From positions 124,001 to 188,000 of the forward strand of contig NZ_MWQH01000003.1 in assembly GCF_002210295.1 (NCBI RefSeq): a stretch of DNA of 64,000 nucleotides, written 5' to 3'. The notes under the pieces were generated by a model. The model saw nothing but the letters and a program-made list of their open reading frames with translations, had not been told where the DNA came from and did not search any database. This DNA is from Fibrobacter sp. UWB5. GTDB taxonomy: Bacteria; Fibrobacterota; Fibrobacteria; Fibrobacterales; Fibrobacteraceae. Every line of letters begins with the position of its first letter. Position 1 is the first letter of the stretch. Below, piece after piece: positions 30,819 through 40,290 of the stretch. Position numbers and translations under genes: made by a program.

Positions 30819-33348
30819 CGGATTCGGGCCAGGGGTGCTTGGGGTAGCGGCCACGCAATTCCTTGCGCACCTCGGCGTAGGTGTTCTGCCAGAATCCAGT
30901 CAAGTCCCAAGTTTTTTGAATCGTGCGGAAGTTCGGTGCGAGAATGTCGTACCGGACTTTTAATTTGCCGTCGGCAATTTTGTGCTCGCCGCGGAGTTGC
31001 ATCAAGTCTTCGATTCGGGCCGAGATTTCGACGAGAACGCCTTCAATGCTTTGCACGGATTTTCCGTCGTCGCTGACGGCGACTTCTTGGTAGCTGTAGC
31101 GGGCGCGCTTGCCATTGGGGAGCATGAAATGGTCGGGGAATGTCTTGCCGAGCCATTGCAGCATGGATTTGCCAAAATAATCTTCGACGATACTGCGGTA
31201 ACGGTCTTCGTTAATGTCGCGGAGCAGGAACTTGCCGCTTGCGAATTCGTCAAAGATAAGTTCCATGTCTTCTTCGTTGAATTCAGGGAGGCCGTATTCC
31301 GGATAGAGCTTGGCTGCAAGACGCATTTTGATGAGCTGCGTTTGCACGGCTTCGGTCAGGAACTTGCCGCTCCAGTTTTCTTTCTCGATTTTTTCGCGCC
31401 AGGCGTCGACGGTAAGTTTCTTGAGTTCTTCGAGAACTTTAGGCGAGGCTTCTTGCGTGAGAATTTCTTTGCGGGAAAGTTCGGTGGTGGAACCGTCGGC
31501 GTTTTCGGATTCGTTGATTTCGACTCCGATGAATCTTTCTTGTCCGCTGCGCCACAAGAGTTCGTAGCGGGTCTTGGCACTTTCGCCGCCGAGCATGTCT
31601 TGCGAAATGGGCGCGTAAAGGTTGACCTTGAGTTCGGACTTTGTTGTACCGGTACGGAGCATGCTGAGGGCGAGAATCGCGTAAGGCGGTTCTGCAACTT
31701 GCAGGCGAATTACGTTCTGGTTGGCGAGCTTGTAGGCGTTTCCGCTCGGAGTCGCGAGCCTGTCCGGGAAAGCTTTTAAGAGGCTGCGAACAGTGTCATC
31801 CTGAGCGGAGCAACGTTGTTGCGCAGTCGAAGGATCTTGCTTTAATCCATCGCGATAGTCGCGCAGCTGTCTAAGCGTGAACGAAACTTCTCGCGGAACA
31901 TCCCGATTCTTGGACAACGTGTCGCTTGCAAGTGTGAGAATGTCGTAGGCGACTTTTGCTTTCTGCAGGAATTCGGTGCCGGAGTGAATCCAAGCGAGCG
32001 CGGCGAGGAGCAAGTCGGGAAGGTCTGCCTTGCTTTGGGCCGACGCGAGGAGCAGCGCGAGCGGAATGCTGGAAACGGGCGTGCGGATTGCCTTGAGGCC
32101 GAGTGCGGTGATGGCGCCGTCCTGGAGCATCCCGAATTTTTCGAGGAGCGCAGTCGCGGTCTTTTCGCGTGCTTCCGGAATTGCAGTCGGAAGTACTATG
32201 CCATCTGTCATCCCGGACTTGATCCGGGATCTCCTCTCCTCGCCGAGATCCTCTAACGCCGCTTTCTGCAGTAGCAATTCCGAAGGCTCGATTTGCAGTA
32301 CTTCGGGCACGATTCCTTGAGGCATGCGCTTTTCGGATTCTTCGCTCCAGAGGCGTATGGCACAACCATTCTGCGTACGGCCGCTACGGCCGCTGCGCTG
32401 AATGGCATTTTGCATAGAAATGGGGAGCGTGCGCAGTACATTCACCTTTTCGCTGTCATCATACAAACTCACGCGCTCGATGCCACTGTCGACAACGCCT
32501 GTCACGTTCGGTACGGTGATAGAGGTTTCGGCGATGTTCGTCGTGAAAATTACACGCGGGCGTTCGGTGACTTCAAAGATGCGGTCTTGCGTTTCGCGGT
32601 CCTGGCCGCCGTAGAGTTCCAGAAATTCGGCGCAGTTTGGGCCGAGGGCTTCGGCGGCGGCGGTGTGGCAGCGGGCGATTTCGGCTTTACCCGGCAGGAA
32701 TACCAGCGTGGTTTGCCAGATGTTGTTGCGGTAGAGCGTGCGGAGCGCCCGCACCACTTCGGCGTCAAGTCCAACGCCCGAAACAAGCGATGTCCCCGTG
32801 GCCGGAGTCTGGTTGATAATCTGGACGGGGTAGAGCGGGTGGCCGAGGCTCAGGCATTTTACACTGAGGGCGTTTTCCAGCTCGTCGCGGTTGAGTGCTG
32901 CTGACATCACGGCTATACGAGGCCGTTCGGCTCCCCTAAAAAACGCAAACAGCAAGTCCATGTCAGCTTTGCGTTCGTGGTATTCGTCAAAGACAATCCA
33001 GTCGGCATCCAGCTTGCCATGCAATAACTCTTGCAGAAAGTTACCGTAGGTCTGGAAGAGTATGCGCGTGTCTGCGCTTTTGCAACTGTCTTGCCTGAAC
33101 TGGTAGCCGACTGTCTTTCCGCAGCTCTCTCCATGGAGTTTTGCCGAGAACTGAGCCAGCGCAAGTGCCGCAATGCGACGGGGCTGCAAGACGACCACGC
33201 GGCCTTTGCAATGCTTGCTTAAAAAGTAGGGGATAAATAGCGACTTGCCCGAACCGGTTGGCGCTTCAATCAATAAATTGCGAGAAGCCGCTATCGCGGC
33301 TTCCAGTTTGCCTTCTTCTTCGGCGAGTGCTAAATCTTTGTAATTCAC
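30811..33348 (-). CDS. hrpB: DEAH-type ATP-dependent helicase HrpB
   Basis: An 845-residue helicase: Walker A EAPTGSGKS, QPRRIAA, Walker B DEYHER (the family norm is DEFHER or DEAH), SAALN, FTTNIAETSITV and QRSGRSGR, then the long HrpB-specific C-terminus. Substrate and role are poorly known in bacteria. Two segments, around residues 374-386 and 502-518, are encoded by small palindromic repeats (RRSRIKSGMT and DPSTAQQRCSAQDD patterns) that are in frame and lie between conserved blocks. The enzyme therefore carries two repeat-derived peptides. Confidence 0.9.
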   Translation of the reverse strand: MNYKDLALAEEEGKLEAAIAASRNLLIEAPTGSGKSLFIPYFLSKHCKGRVVVLQPRRIAALALAQFSAKLHGESCGKTVGYQFRQDSCKSADTRILFQTYGNFLQELLHGKLDADWIVFDEYHERKADMDLLFAFFRGAERPRIAVMSAALNRDELENALSVKCLSLGHPLYPVQIINQTPATGTSLVSGVGLDAEVVRALRTLYRNNIWQTTLVFLPGKAEIARCHTAAAEALGPNCAEFLELYGGQDRETQDRIFEVTERPRVIFTTNIAETSITVPNVTGVVDSGIERVSLYDDSEKVNVLRTLPISMQNAIQRSGRSGRTQNGCAIRLWSEESEKRMPQGIVPEVLQIEPSELLLQKAALEDLGEERRSRIKSGMTDGIVLPTAIPEAREKTATALLEKFGMLQDGAITALGLKAIRTPVSSIPLALLLASAQSKADLPDLLLAALAWIHSGTEFLQKAKVAYDILTLASDTLSKNRDVPREVSFTLRQLRDYRDGLKQDPSTAQQRCSAQDDTVRSLLKAFPDRLATPSGNAYKLANQNVIRLQVAEPPYAILALSMLRTGTTKSELKVNLYAPISQDMLGGESAKTRYELLWRSGQERFIGVEINESENADGSTTELSRKEILTQEASPKVLEELKKLTVDAWREKIEKENWSGKFLTEAVQTQLIKMRLAAKLYPEYGLPEFNEEDMELIFDEFASGKFLLRDINEDRYRSIVEDYFGKSMLQWLGKTFPDHFMLPNGKRARYSYQEVAVSDDGKSVQSIEGVLVEISARIEDLMQLRGEHKIADGKLKVRYDILAPNFRTIQKTWDLTGFWQNTYAEVRKELRGRYPKHPWPESVI
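31794..31837. repeat. Palindromic repeat in hrpB (first copy)
   Basis: Starts TGTCATCCTGAGCGGAG, has the GCAAC-GTT-GTTGC core and ends CGAAGGATCTT. Translated on the minus strand it gives a DPSTAQQRCSAQDD peptide without breaking the frame. Confidence 0.65.
32207..32232. repeat. Palindromic repeat in hrpB (second copy)
   Basis: ATCCCGGA-CTTGA-TCCGGGAT, a perfect 8-bp stem preceded by TGTC and followed by CTCC. Translated on the minus strand it gives RRSRIKSGMT. Confidence 0.65.
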
Positions 33349-33375
33349 TAAAGTCTATTGATTAAAGATCAATAA

Positions 33376-33840
33376 CTAGCGCGGGAACTTGAGCTTTTCG
33401 CCGGTGGCAACGTCGTTGTAAGGCTTCTTGCCTTCGTGGAACTTCTGGTTGATTACCAGGTTGTCGATACGGCGACGCAGGCCCTGTTCGGTCTTGCAGA
33501 AGAAGTAGGCGACCTTGTTGGTGCCGGGCACCAGGAACATGGCAAGCTTGTACTTCTGGGACACGGCGCGGCGGAAGAACTTGAGGTCTTCTTTCTTGGG
33601 CACCACGAGGTGGGAACCTTCCTTGACTTCGCAAATCATGTCAGCGTCGGCCAGAAGGGCGCGAGACTTCTGCTTGAGGGCGGCAAAGTTGGGTTCGGTG
33701 TTCTTCTTGATGGTTTCAAGGCTGAATGCGCCACCGCCTTCCTTGAGGGCTTTGCGGACGCCGCGGAATGCGAACACGCCGAGCACGATAAGGACAAGGG
33801 CGACAATGAAGGGCCAATAGTTGGCGAGAAAATCTAACAT
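33376..33840 (-). CDS. Hypothetical single-pass membrane protein
   Basis: A 154-residue protein with one N-terminal transmembrane segment (FIVALVLIVLGVFAF) and a basic cytoplasmic or periplasmic domain of about 120 residues (KFFRRAVSQKYKLAMFLVPGTNKVAYFF). No family recognised. The leader GTAAAGAAAAGAGG before the ATG is nearly identical to that of gatC. It is probably cotranscribed with hrpB, whose start is 27 bases downstream. Confidence 0.6.
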   Translation of the reverse strand: MLDFLANYWPFIVALVLIVLGVFAFRGVRKALKEGGGAFSLETIKKNTEPNFAALKQKSRALLADADMICEVKEGSHLVVPKKEDLKFFRRAVSQKYKLAMFLVPGTNKVAYFFCKTEQGLRRRIDNLVINQKFHEGKKPYNDVATGEKLKFPR

Positions 33841-33892
33841 AAAAACCTCTTTTCTTTACGAAAGAAAATATAGAAAAATAAATGATTTATGC

Positions 33893-33939
33893 GGGAGGGG
33901 ACCCGGCTCGGAGTTGCGAAGGCCGCACGGTCCCCTCCC
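33893..33939. repeat. 11-bp inverted repeat of G/C runs
   Basis: GGGAGGGGACC and GGTCCCCTCCC, perfect arms separated by 25 bases, between divergent genes. Composition differs from the AT-rich promoter region around it. Confidence 0.5.
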
Positions 33940-34002
33940 TGCACCCTCCCCTTCCTTGGCCGACGCTTTTTTAAGGAGGCAAGCTTTTCTATATTCGTAT
34001 TT

Positions 34003-35307
34003 GTGTTAAGTTTTTTGAAACGATGTCTTTTTACATGTGCTGTAACTGCGTTTATTTCTGTTGCAGCCTTTGCTGGCGTGGATTCGTCTATCGGTTGTCC
34101 TGATGGTACGGTCATTTCGTCCATTCAGTACGAAGGACTGGAGCATACCAAGAACCGCGTGGTGGAACGGGAGCTCTTGAACAAGGCGGGGGAGCCCTTC
34201 TCTGCCGAAAAGTTCGATCTTGAAAAACGCCGCCTACAAGACTTGGACTTGTTTACCGATGTGTCGGTAGATTGCAACGGTGGAAATCTGAAGTACACAT
34301 TCGTTGAAATATTCCGCTGGATTCCCGCACCGGCGAGCAAGACGACAGAGCGCGATGGCCTGATGCTTGGGGTGGCTCTTGCCAACCTGAATATTTTGGG
34401 TGAAGATATCCGCGCCGAAGTTCAGTACCGCACATCGACCAAACATTTCCTCGATAACAACGAGTACGCCTTCTACGCAAGTTCGCCGTACCTGTTTGCC
34501 CTGCCGCTGGGTTGGAATTTCGAGTTTTCTCATACGGATAGCTATGACGATATTCGTGACTATCACGATGATAGCTGGCTTCTGGATTTGGACTTGGATT
34601 ACAAATTCATGCCGCATATGTCTATTTTGGCAACGGTTGTCGGCCGTCGCCTGGAACGAGCCGCGTTCTTGCCGGAATTTGGTGCCGGTTTTGCCTTTGA
34701 TTACCGCGATAGCAAGATTGATACTCGCAAGGGCATTTACTATGAATACATGCTGACGCATGTGGGCGGAACAGATGCATACATAGTTGCCTGTGAAGGT
34801 GGCTGCGAATCCATGGGCAGCGAAAACTACTGGGAACTCTTGAACGATGCCCGCGCCTACTATACCGTCAGCCGTTTTGTAACGGGTGCGACGGCGCTCG
34901 TGCGTTACCGCCCGGGCGATGTCAAGTTTTACGATTACTATTCCCACGGCGGTGTGAATTCTTATCGCGGTCGTTATGGCGATTCCAAGCGCCTGGGCGT
35001 ACACGAAGCCTTGCTGAATTTGGAAGAACGCTTTATCCTGCTGGATCGCCAGCCGGCGAGTATCGCGGGCGTGAATTTCTTCTACGGCCTCCAGTTGGTG
35101 GCTGGTCTTGATGGTAGCCTTATCTGGAATTCGGGTCGCCCCGGTTGGGATAATTACGAGGCGGCCGTCTATGGCGGTATTCATCTGGTGGTTCCTGCAG
35201 TAGACCGCTTGCGATTTGAAGTGGGCTACAGCCCTGACAGGGGAGAACCCAAGTTCTTCTTTGGCATGATTGAAAAGGTCTCGACGTCTCGCTGGCGTGG
35301 CAGATAA
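34003..35307 (+). CDS. Omp85-like outer-membrane protein with one POTRA domain
   Basis: About 434 residues. The signal peptide (LSFLKRCLFTCAVTAFISVAAFA) is followed by one POTRA-like domain (ISSIQYEGLEHTKNRVVERE; LQDLDLFTDVSVDC) and a 16-stranded-type barrel. GGVNSYRGRYGDS corresponds to the conserved Omp85 RG(F/Y) loop. I chose GTG 34003 because a TATATTCG box (33990-33997) ends five bases upstream and because longer starts put G/C-rich repeat DNA in the protein. It shares architecture with the protein at 8926-10290, so it is a second BamA/TamA-like protein. Confidence 0.7.
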   Translation: MLSFLKRCLFTCAVTAFISVAAFAGVDSSIGCPDGTVISSIQYEGLEHTKNRVVERELLNKAGEPFSAEKFDLEKRRLQDLDLFTDVSVDCNGGNLKYTFVEIFRWIPAPASKTTERDGLMLGVALANLNILGEDIRAEVQYRTSTKHFLDNNEYAFYASSPYLFALPLGWNFEFSHTDSYDDIRDYHDDSWLLDLDLDYKFMPHMSILATVVGRRLERAAFLPEFGAGFAFDYRDSKIDTRKGIYYEYMLTHVGGTDAYIVACEGGCESMGSENYWELLNDARAYYTVSRFVTGATALVRYRPGDVKFYDYYSHGGVNSYRGRYGDSKRLGVHEALLNLEERFILLDRQPASIAGVNFFYGLQLVAGLDGSLIWNSGRPGWDNYEAAVYGGIHLVVPAVDRLRFEVGYSPDRGEPKFFFGMIEKVSTSRWRGR

Positions 35308-35425
35308 CCAATTCCGACGTAAATAAAGTAAACAACCCTTTACAGATTTTGGATAAATACTAAATTAGGACTCATATTTATAACAAAAAGATAATATGGC
35401 TCAAAGTGGGCCTTTTGGAGTATAA

Positions 35426-36016
35426 ATGGCAATTAACTATCTGGATCTCCCGATTGGTCGCAAGTACCCCTACGAAGTGGACTGCGTCGTGGAAATCGGT
35501 AAAGACACCAACCTCAAGTACGAATATGATGAACGCCTGCACGTGTTCCGCCTGGACCGCTGCCTGCTGAGCTCCATGAGCTACCCCTGTACTTACGGCT
35601 TTATCCCGAGCACCAAGGCTGATGACGGCGACGCTATCGATATGCTGATTTACAGCCCGGCCTCCATGATGACGGGAACGGTTTGCACCTGCCGCGTGAT
35701 TGGTGCGCTTGACATGACCGATGGCGGTCGCAAGGACTATAAGGTCTTGGGCGTTCCGGTTTTCAACCCGCGCCCCATCAAGGACATTACTGACGTCGAC
35801 CAGATGTTCCTGCGCATTACGCGTAACTTCTTCCAGAACTACAAGGAACTGGAAGGCAAGGACGTTCAGATTGGCGAATGGCAGAATGCCGCCTTTGCCC
35901 GCGAAAAGGTGATTGCCGCTCACAAGGCTTACTTCCAGATGCAGGTTCAGGTGCCTGAAACTTGCTACCAGGAACCGGAAAGTGTCGATCACTTGCCGCC
36001 TGACGAATTGATTTAA
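35426..36016 (+). CDS. ppa: Soluble inorganic pyrophosphatase, class I
   Basis: A 196-residue protein with the class I signature in slightly variant form (DDGDAIDML, where DGDPLDVL is usual), YPCTYGFIPST before it and KDITDVDQ after it. It hydrolyses PPi in the cytoplasm. GGAG precedes the ATG. A terminator follows. The window also encodes a membrane PPase and a PPi-dependent phosphofructokinase. Confidence 0.88.
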   Translation: MAINYLDLPIGRKYPYEVDCVVEIGKDTNLKYEYDERLHVFRLDRCLLSSMSYPCTYGFIPSTKADDGDAIDMLIYSPASMMTGTVCTCRVIGALDMTDGGRKDYKVLGVPVFNPRPIKDITDVDQMFLRITRNFFQNYKELEGKDVQIGEWQNAAFAREKVIAAHKAYFQMQVQVPETCYQEPESVDHLPPDELI

Positions 36017-36017
36017 A

Positions 36018-36046
36018 AAAACGCCGCTTTTTAGCGGCGATTTTTG
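36018..36046. terminator. Bidirectional terminator between ppa and radical SAM gene
   Basis: CGCCGC and GCGGCG with loop TTTTTA, A run on the left and T run on the right, so it works for both convergent genes. Confidence 0.8.
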
Positions 36047-36047
36047 A

Positions 36048-36923
36048 TTAGAAGCATCTTACTTTCACCGGCAATGCGTCGGTGATTTTTGTTTTGACGC
36101 TTTCTAGGAATTCCTTGGGCAAGGGCTCGATTCCCTTGAGCAATGTGTCGCGGATAACCGTGTACAGCTGGATTTCGACAAGGTGGTCCGGATTTGCGGA
36201 ATGAATAGCGACCAGGTTTTCGATGTAGCGTTCAATTTCCTGATCGCTCGGAATTTCGCCTTGTAAATCGCAGAGCATGGTCTGAATGCAAATCGGGTAG
36301 GCCTTGATCGCCTTTGTTAGGTTGTCTAAAATCTTGGTCAGGTGCAGGGGTGAACGGTTTACCTTCTTGAACCATTCTTCAGTACCGGCGTCGAGCTTTG
36401 CCCAGATTTCGCCGTCACTTGCCAGCAGGTGAGAAAGCCCAAGTTCTACCGCAGGGCTTTCGAGATGGCTAGCGTTTGTTATGAGACGCAGCTTAAAAGC
36501 ACCTAGCCTTGGCGTGTATTCCTCTTGAATTTTGCGCATACGCTGGCAAATTTCCGGGAATTCCTTGACGATGGTCGATTCGCCGTCGCCCGAAAGGCAA
36601 ATGTCCTTGAGTTGCTTGTTCTGCTCGGGTACGTTTTCGAATGCCTTGCACTTGAAAAATTCGCCGGATTCGTAATAGTCGAGAAAGTCGCGCAGTTCGC
36701 GTTCCACGGCGTCGATGTCGACGGGAATGCGCTTGTGGCCCTCTTGCGGGCCGCTTTGGCAATAGGCGCACGAAAAAGAACAGTGGTGGTCGGGGTTCAG
36801 GTTCACGCCCAAAGAAAGCCCGCCTGCACGACGGCTAATGACCGGGTACACCCAGGTGTTGTTTTCCCATTCGCGGGGGTGGCTGCTCCACGCAGCAATT
36901 AATGCTTTTTCCTGTTCGTTCAT
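36048..36923 (-). CDS. Radical SAM protein, wyosine-base-like
   Basis: A 291-residue protein with CSFSCAYCQSG (C-x3-C-x2-C iron-sulphur motif), SGDGESTI (SAM-binding GGE-like) and LITNASHL, the layout of the radical SAM subgroup that includes TYW1-like and MJ0683-like proteins. The substrate is unknown. The start ATG lies five bases after a TATATTTG box (36929-36936, minus strand). Confidence 0.8.
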   Translation of the reverse strand: MNEQEKALIAAWSSHPREWENNTWVYPVISRRAGGLSLGVNLNPDHHCSFSCAYCQSGPQEGHKRIPVDIDAVERELRDFLDYYESGEFFKCKAFENVPEQNKQLKDICLSGDGESTIVKEFPEICQRMRKIQEEYTPRLGAFKLRLITNASHLESPAVELGLSHLLASDGEIWAKLDAGTEEWFKKVNRSPLHLTKILDNLTKAIKAYPICIQTMLCDLQGEIPSDQEIERYIENLVAIHSANPDHLVEIQLYTVIRDTLLKGIEPLPKEFLESVKTKITDALPVKVRCF

Positions 36924-36928
36924 GCCGC

Positions 36929-36936
36929 CAAATATA
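36929..36936 (-). promoter_or_regulatory. TATATTTG box of radical SAM gene
   Basis: A full TAnnTTTG match on the minus strand, five bases before the start codon. Confidence 0.5.
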
Positions 36937-37085
36937 GTAATCCGAGTTATAGTCTGCGCCTATATGCGGTTAGAGCGAAAATTTTGAACATCTCCTCTGC
37001 TCACTTGATGGCATGCAATCTTAATTAACCTTAATTCATTCCACATCTCACACCTCACATTGCGCATTTTTACTACTTTTCCGGC

Positions 37086-38315
37086 ATGCAGTTTGTATTG
37101 AAATCCGCTTTGATTGCGCTTACGCTTGTCGGGGTTGCTTTGGCCGACGGCATTAAGCCAAACGCTCTCGCCAACGACGGAGCGGTGACTCGCGACCGTC
37201 ACCTGTCCGAAATCAGCGATATTATGCGCGGTGGGCGAGGTGGCTATATCGATTTGGGATTTTACTACACGCCGAGCCGTGAACAGTTGCCCCTGGAAAG
37301 TCAGTACGGCGAACACGATGGCTTTGCCTTCAATCATCATTTTGCAGCCTTTGGTGCTGGCGAAGTGGCTAAAGACCGCCACATGGGTGCGCTCCTTTGG
37401 TTCGACCGTTCCGGCTGGGATGGCGAAGATTTTTTCCTTTTCCCGCAGTATAACGATTTCGGCTTGCAGCGCTCGGTCGTTACCTGGGGCTTGACCTTTA
37501 CAGATGCCCGCATGAATTGGACTCTTGCGGCCGGTATGCAGCACCAGAATCTGGAACACCGCGGTAAGCTTTACCCGCAAGAAAGCGATTCTCTGGCCTA
37601 CAGTTGGGCTCATTTGCGCTTTAGCAAGATGAGCGCTCAGGCGAATTTCTACCGCACCGACTGGCGTCTGTTCCGTTTTTCGCTCGACCTGGAAAGCCGT
37701 GCTATTTACGGCGGCAAAAAGTCTGGCCCGCTGACGTATTTGCCGAACGTGTCGCTTTCCATGTACAATACCGATGACGAAAACGACGTTGATTCCATGC
37801 GCATTAATTGGGAACAGAATCTTTATGACCAGCGCCTTTATGCCGAAGTCGCGATTGACTTGAACGACTCCTGGTTCCATAGCGCAGCTCTCAAGTTTTA
37901 CCCGGATCCTTCTCGCATGATCGGCTTTGAAGCGACCTGCTTGAACCGTGTCAGAAAGAAACAGCTTTCCGACGACTTGGTTGAAGAAGAAAACGACTTT
38001 TTGTGGGGTGGTGCAATCGACTTGTTGTTTGCCCGCTTTGCCTACAACGCCGCCTACGATTACGAAAACTTCTTTGGCGCGAAGGGTACGTTCCTTGTAG
38101 AATTCAAGTTCAACCTCGCCACTATCGATGGCTGGCTGTTCAACCGCGGTGCCGCACGTAGCGCCCCGATGCAGACGGATGTCGTTAAACAGTTCGACAA
38201 GAAGAATACCAAACAGAGCGAAATCACGCCGATGGGTACGAACGGTGGCGCTCCCAAGACTATCGAAGCCAAGGGAATCCGCTACGAAAAGGTCGGCTCT
38301 GAAGGAGGCAATTAA
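37086..38315 (+). CDS. Predicted outer-membrane beta-barrel protein
   Basis: A 409-residue protein with a signal peptide (MQFVLKSALIALTLVGVALA) and long runs of alternating aromatic and polar residues (YIDLGFYYTPS; HMGALLWFDRSGWDGEDFFLF; LRFSKMSAQANFYRTDW), as in outer-membrane barrels. A Lys/Gly-rich tail follows the barrel. Family not recognised. A TACTTTTC box (37074-37081) ends four bases before the ATG. The stop overlaps the next start (TAATG). Confidence 0.65.
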   Translation: MQFVLKSALIALTLVGVALADGIKPNALANDGAVTRDRHLSEISDIMRGGRGGYIDLGFYYTPSREQLPLESQYGEHDGFAFNHHFAAFGAGEVAKDRHMGALLWFDRSGWDGEDFFLFPQYNDFGLQRSVVTWGLTFTDARMNWTLAAGMQHQNLEHRGKLYPQESDSLAYSWAHLRFSKMSAQANFYRTDWRLFRFSLDLESRAIYGGKKSGPLTYLPNVSLSMYNTDDENDVDSMRINWEQNLYDQRLYAEVAIDLNDSWFHSAALKFYPDPSRMIGFEATCLNRVRKKQLSDDLVEEENDFLWGGAIDLLFARFAYNAAYDYENFFGAKGTFLVEFKFNLATIDGWLFNRGAARSAPMQTDVVKQFDKKNTKQSEITPMGTNGGAPKTIEAKGIRYEKVGSEGGN

Positions 38316-38686
38316 TGAAGGGTGCTATGAAAAAGATTTCGGTGCTTGCGGTATTGATTGCCTGCTGCATTACGCTTTCGGGCTGCCTTACGCACTGGTT
38401 CCTGGATTCGACCACTCGACTCCAGATAGAAAACAAATCGTCTAAGACGGTTGTCGAAGTCGATATTCTTGCCGAAGACGGTTCTTACAGGGCGTGGATC
38501 CAAGATACTCTCCGCACAGGCGAAAAGAGCCGCGTGTACGAAGAAGACTGGGTCGGAACCTTCTGCTTGCGTATCAGGACTTTGGGCGCCGATTTCGACA
38601 TTCAGAACTTGACGTTTGACGGCGGAAGTGAATATATGGTTCTTTCGGATGACGAAGACGGTTCTCTACACTACGAATTCAAGTAG
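38315..38686 (+). CDS. Small lipoprotein of unknown function
   Basis: A 123-residue protein with an N-terminal signal ending in a lipobox (LSGC near residue 24), so it is probably lipidated. The mature part has strands typical of a small beta-sandwich (RLQIENKSSKTVVEVDIL; YMVLSDDEDG). The start overlaps the stop of the barrel gene and GGAGG precedes it by 7 bases. The product may act with the upstream barrel. Confidence 0.65.
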   Translation: MKGAMKKISVLAVLIACCITLSGCLTHWFLDSTTRLQIENKSSKTVVEVDILAEDGSYRAWIQDTLRTGEKSRVYEEDWVGTFCLRIRTLGADFDIQNLTFDGGSEYMVLSDDEDGSLHYEFK

Positions 38687-38689
38687 ATC

Positions 38690-40150
38690 TTAAGCGACTC
38701 TGCTGTCGCAGACTTTTTCGAATTCATCTACTGTCATGGGCTTGGCAAAGAAGTAACCTTGGAAAAGGTTGCAGCCCATTTTGTTCAGCATGTGGTACTG
38801 GGCTTCGGTCTCAACGCCTTCGGTAAGCGACGAAAGTCCCAGATCGCCCGAGAGCTTGAGCACGTTGCGCAAGATGATTTCGGCCTTCTGGCTGTTCTTG
38901 GAACTGCTTAAGAACTTCATGTCGATTTTCAGAACGTCGAGCGGCATGTCCTTGAGCTGGTTCAGCGAAGAATAACCGCTGCCAAAGTCGTCCATCTCGA
39001 CAATAAATCCGGATTCGCGGAATCGGTTCAGAATGGCCATGCGGTTTTCGGCTTCGGTCATCATCACGGTTTCGGTAATTTCGATGCGCAGGCGCGTGGG
39101 CTCGATCTTGAATTCTTCGATCAAGGAGCTAATCTCGGCGAAGACATCCATGAACAAGAAGTCCTTCGGCGAAATGTTGATCGAAATGAACAGGTGCGAT
39201 TTTTCTCCGGTCCAGGTAGAAAGGATTTCGCAGGCACTTCGCCAAATATACTTGTCCAGGTCGGCAATCATGCCGTTTTTTTCGAATGTCGGGATAAAGG
39301 TTTCGGGCTGCAAGAAGCCTTCCTTGGGGTGGTCCCAGCGGATAAGCGCTTCGGCTCCGATAATCTGCCCGTTGTTGTCAACAATGGGCTGTAAGTAAGG
39401 GCGCACTTGCTTTTCTTCGATGGCTTTTTCGATTTGGGCAGAAATCATCTGGTCCCACATCACTTGCTTTCGCATTTTGTTGTCGTAGAAGGCGATGTGC
39501 TTATTGTATTCGTTCTTGACCGAGGTGAGGGCGAGTTGGGCGCGGTCGAACATGATCGATATGCCGATATTGGGTTCGGTAATCTTGTAGATACCCATGT
39601 GCATTAAAATGCGGTGATCGATGGAACCGTTCGAAATGACGTATCGTGAAAAACGGCGTTCCAGTTGTTGTAGGTTTGCATCTCCAGCCGGTAGGCAAAT
39701 GCCGAAATCGTCGCCGCCAAGGCGCCCGAATACCCATTCCTTGGTAGAATTTTCGCGAAGCCAGGAGGCTACCTTCAGCAAGACGCTGTCGCCCATGTCG
39801 CTACCGAAGATATCGTTTACGATCTTGAAATCCTTGATGTCGAAGTAGGCGACCCAGTAATTGACATCGGGGTGCTTGGCGATGGTGTCCCTAATTTTTT
39901 CGAAAAGGGCTTCCTTGGTGTACAATCCGGTCAATTTGTCATGGGTGACGTTGTAGATTTCACGCTGGCGCTTGATTACCTTTTCTTTGGCAATAGAAGC
40001 CTCTTGCTGAAGCTTTTCGATACGCAAAATGGCAATAATAATTAATGCGGTCGCCGTAAGGTCCAATAGGAGATAGTTTCCAACGAAAAGTTGTAACACC
40101 AAGAGCCCGACAGCCAAGAAAAGAAACGCAAACGATACAATTTTATTCAT
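38690..40150 (-). CDS. GGDEF-EAL protein, short membrane-anchored form
   Basis: A 486-residue c-di-GMP turnover protein with two N-terminal hydrophobic segments (residues 5-45), a coiled coil, a GGDEF domain and an EAL domain. The GGDEF signature is altered to GGDDF (RLGGDDFGI). EAL catalytic residues are intact: EALIR, NISP, EITET, DDFGSGYS, KID, EGVET and QGYFF. The likely activity is phosphodiesterase. The C-terminal 430 residues closely match the next gene on the same strand, so the pair looks like a tandem duplication with different sensor ends. Confidence 0.9.
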   Translation of the reverse strand: MNKIVSFAFLFLAVGLLVLQLFVGNYLLLDLTATALIIIAILRIEKLQQEASIAKEKVIKRQREIYNVTHDKLTGLYTKEALFEKIRDTIAKHPDVNYWVAYFDIKDFKIVNDIFGSDMGDSVLLKVASWLRENSTKEWVFGRLGGDDFGICLPAGDANLQQLERRFSRYVISNGSIDHRILMHMGIYKITEPNIGISIMFDRAQLALTSVKNEYNKHIAFYDNKMRKQVMWDQMISAQIEKAIEEKQVRPYLQPIVDNNGQIIGAEALIRWDHPKEGFLQPETFIPTFEKNGMIADLDKYIWRSACEILSTWTGEKSHLFISINISPKDFLFMDVFAEISSLIEEFKIEPTRLRIEITETVMMTEAENRMAILNRFRESGFIVEMDDFGSGYSSLNQLKDMPLDVLKIDMKFLSSSKNSQKAEIILRNVLKLSGDLGLSSLTEGVETEAQYHMLNKMGCNLFQGYFFAKPMTVDEFEKVCDSRVA

Positions 40151-40290
40151 AGATAATTACTTTGTTCTATGAATTGAATATAGCCTAATAAGCTAGTATC
40201 GTTTGTTACAAATTTCTGTTCTAAATGTTACTTTGTTTGTTTTTTAAGCTAAAATGGCGTTTTTGAGTCCATGGAGAGCTTTTTTGAAGT

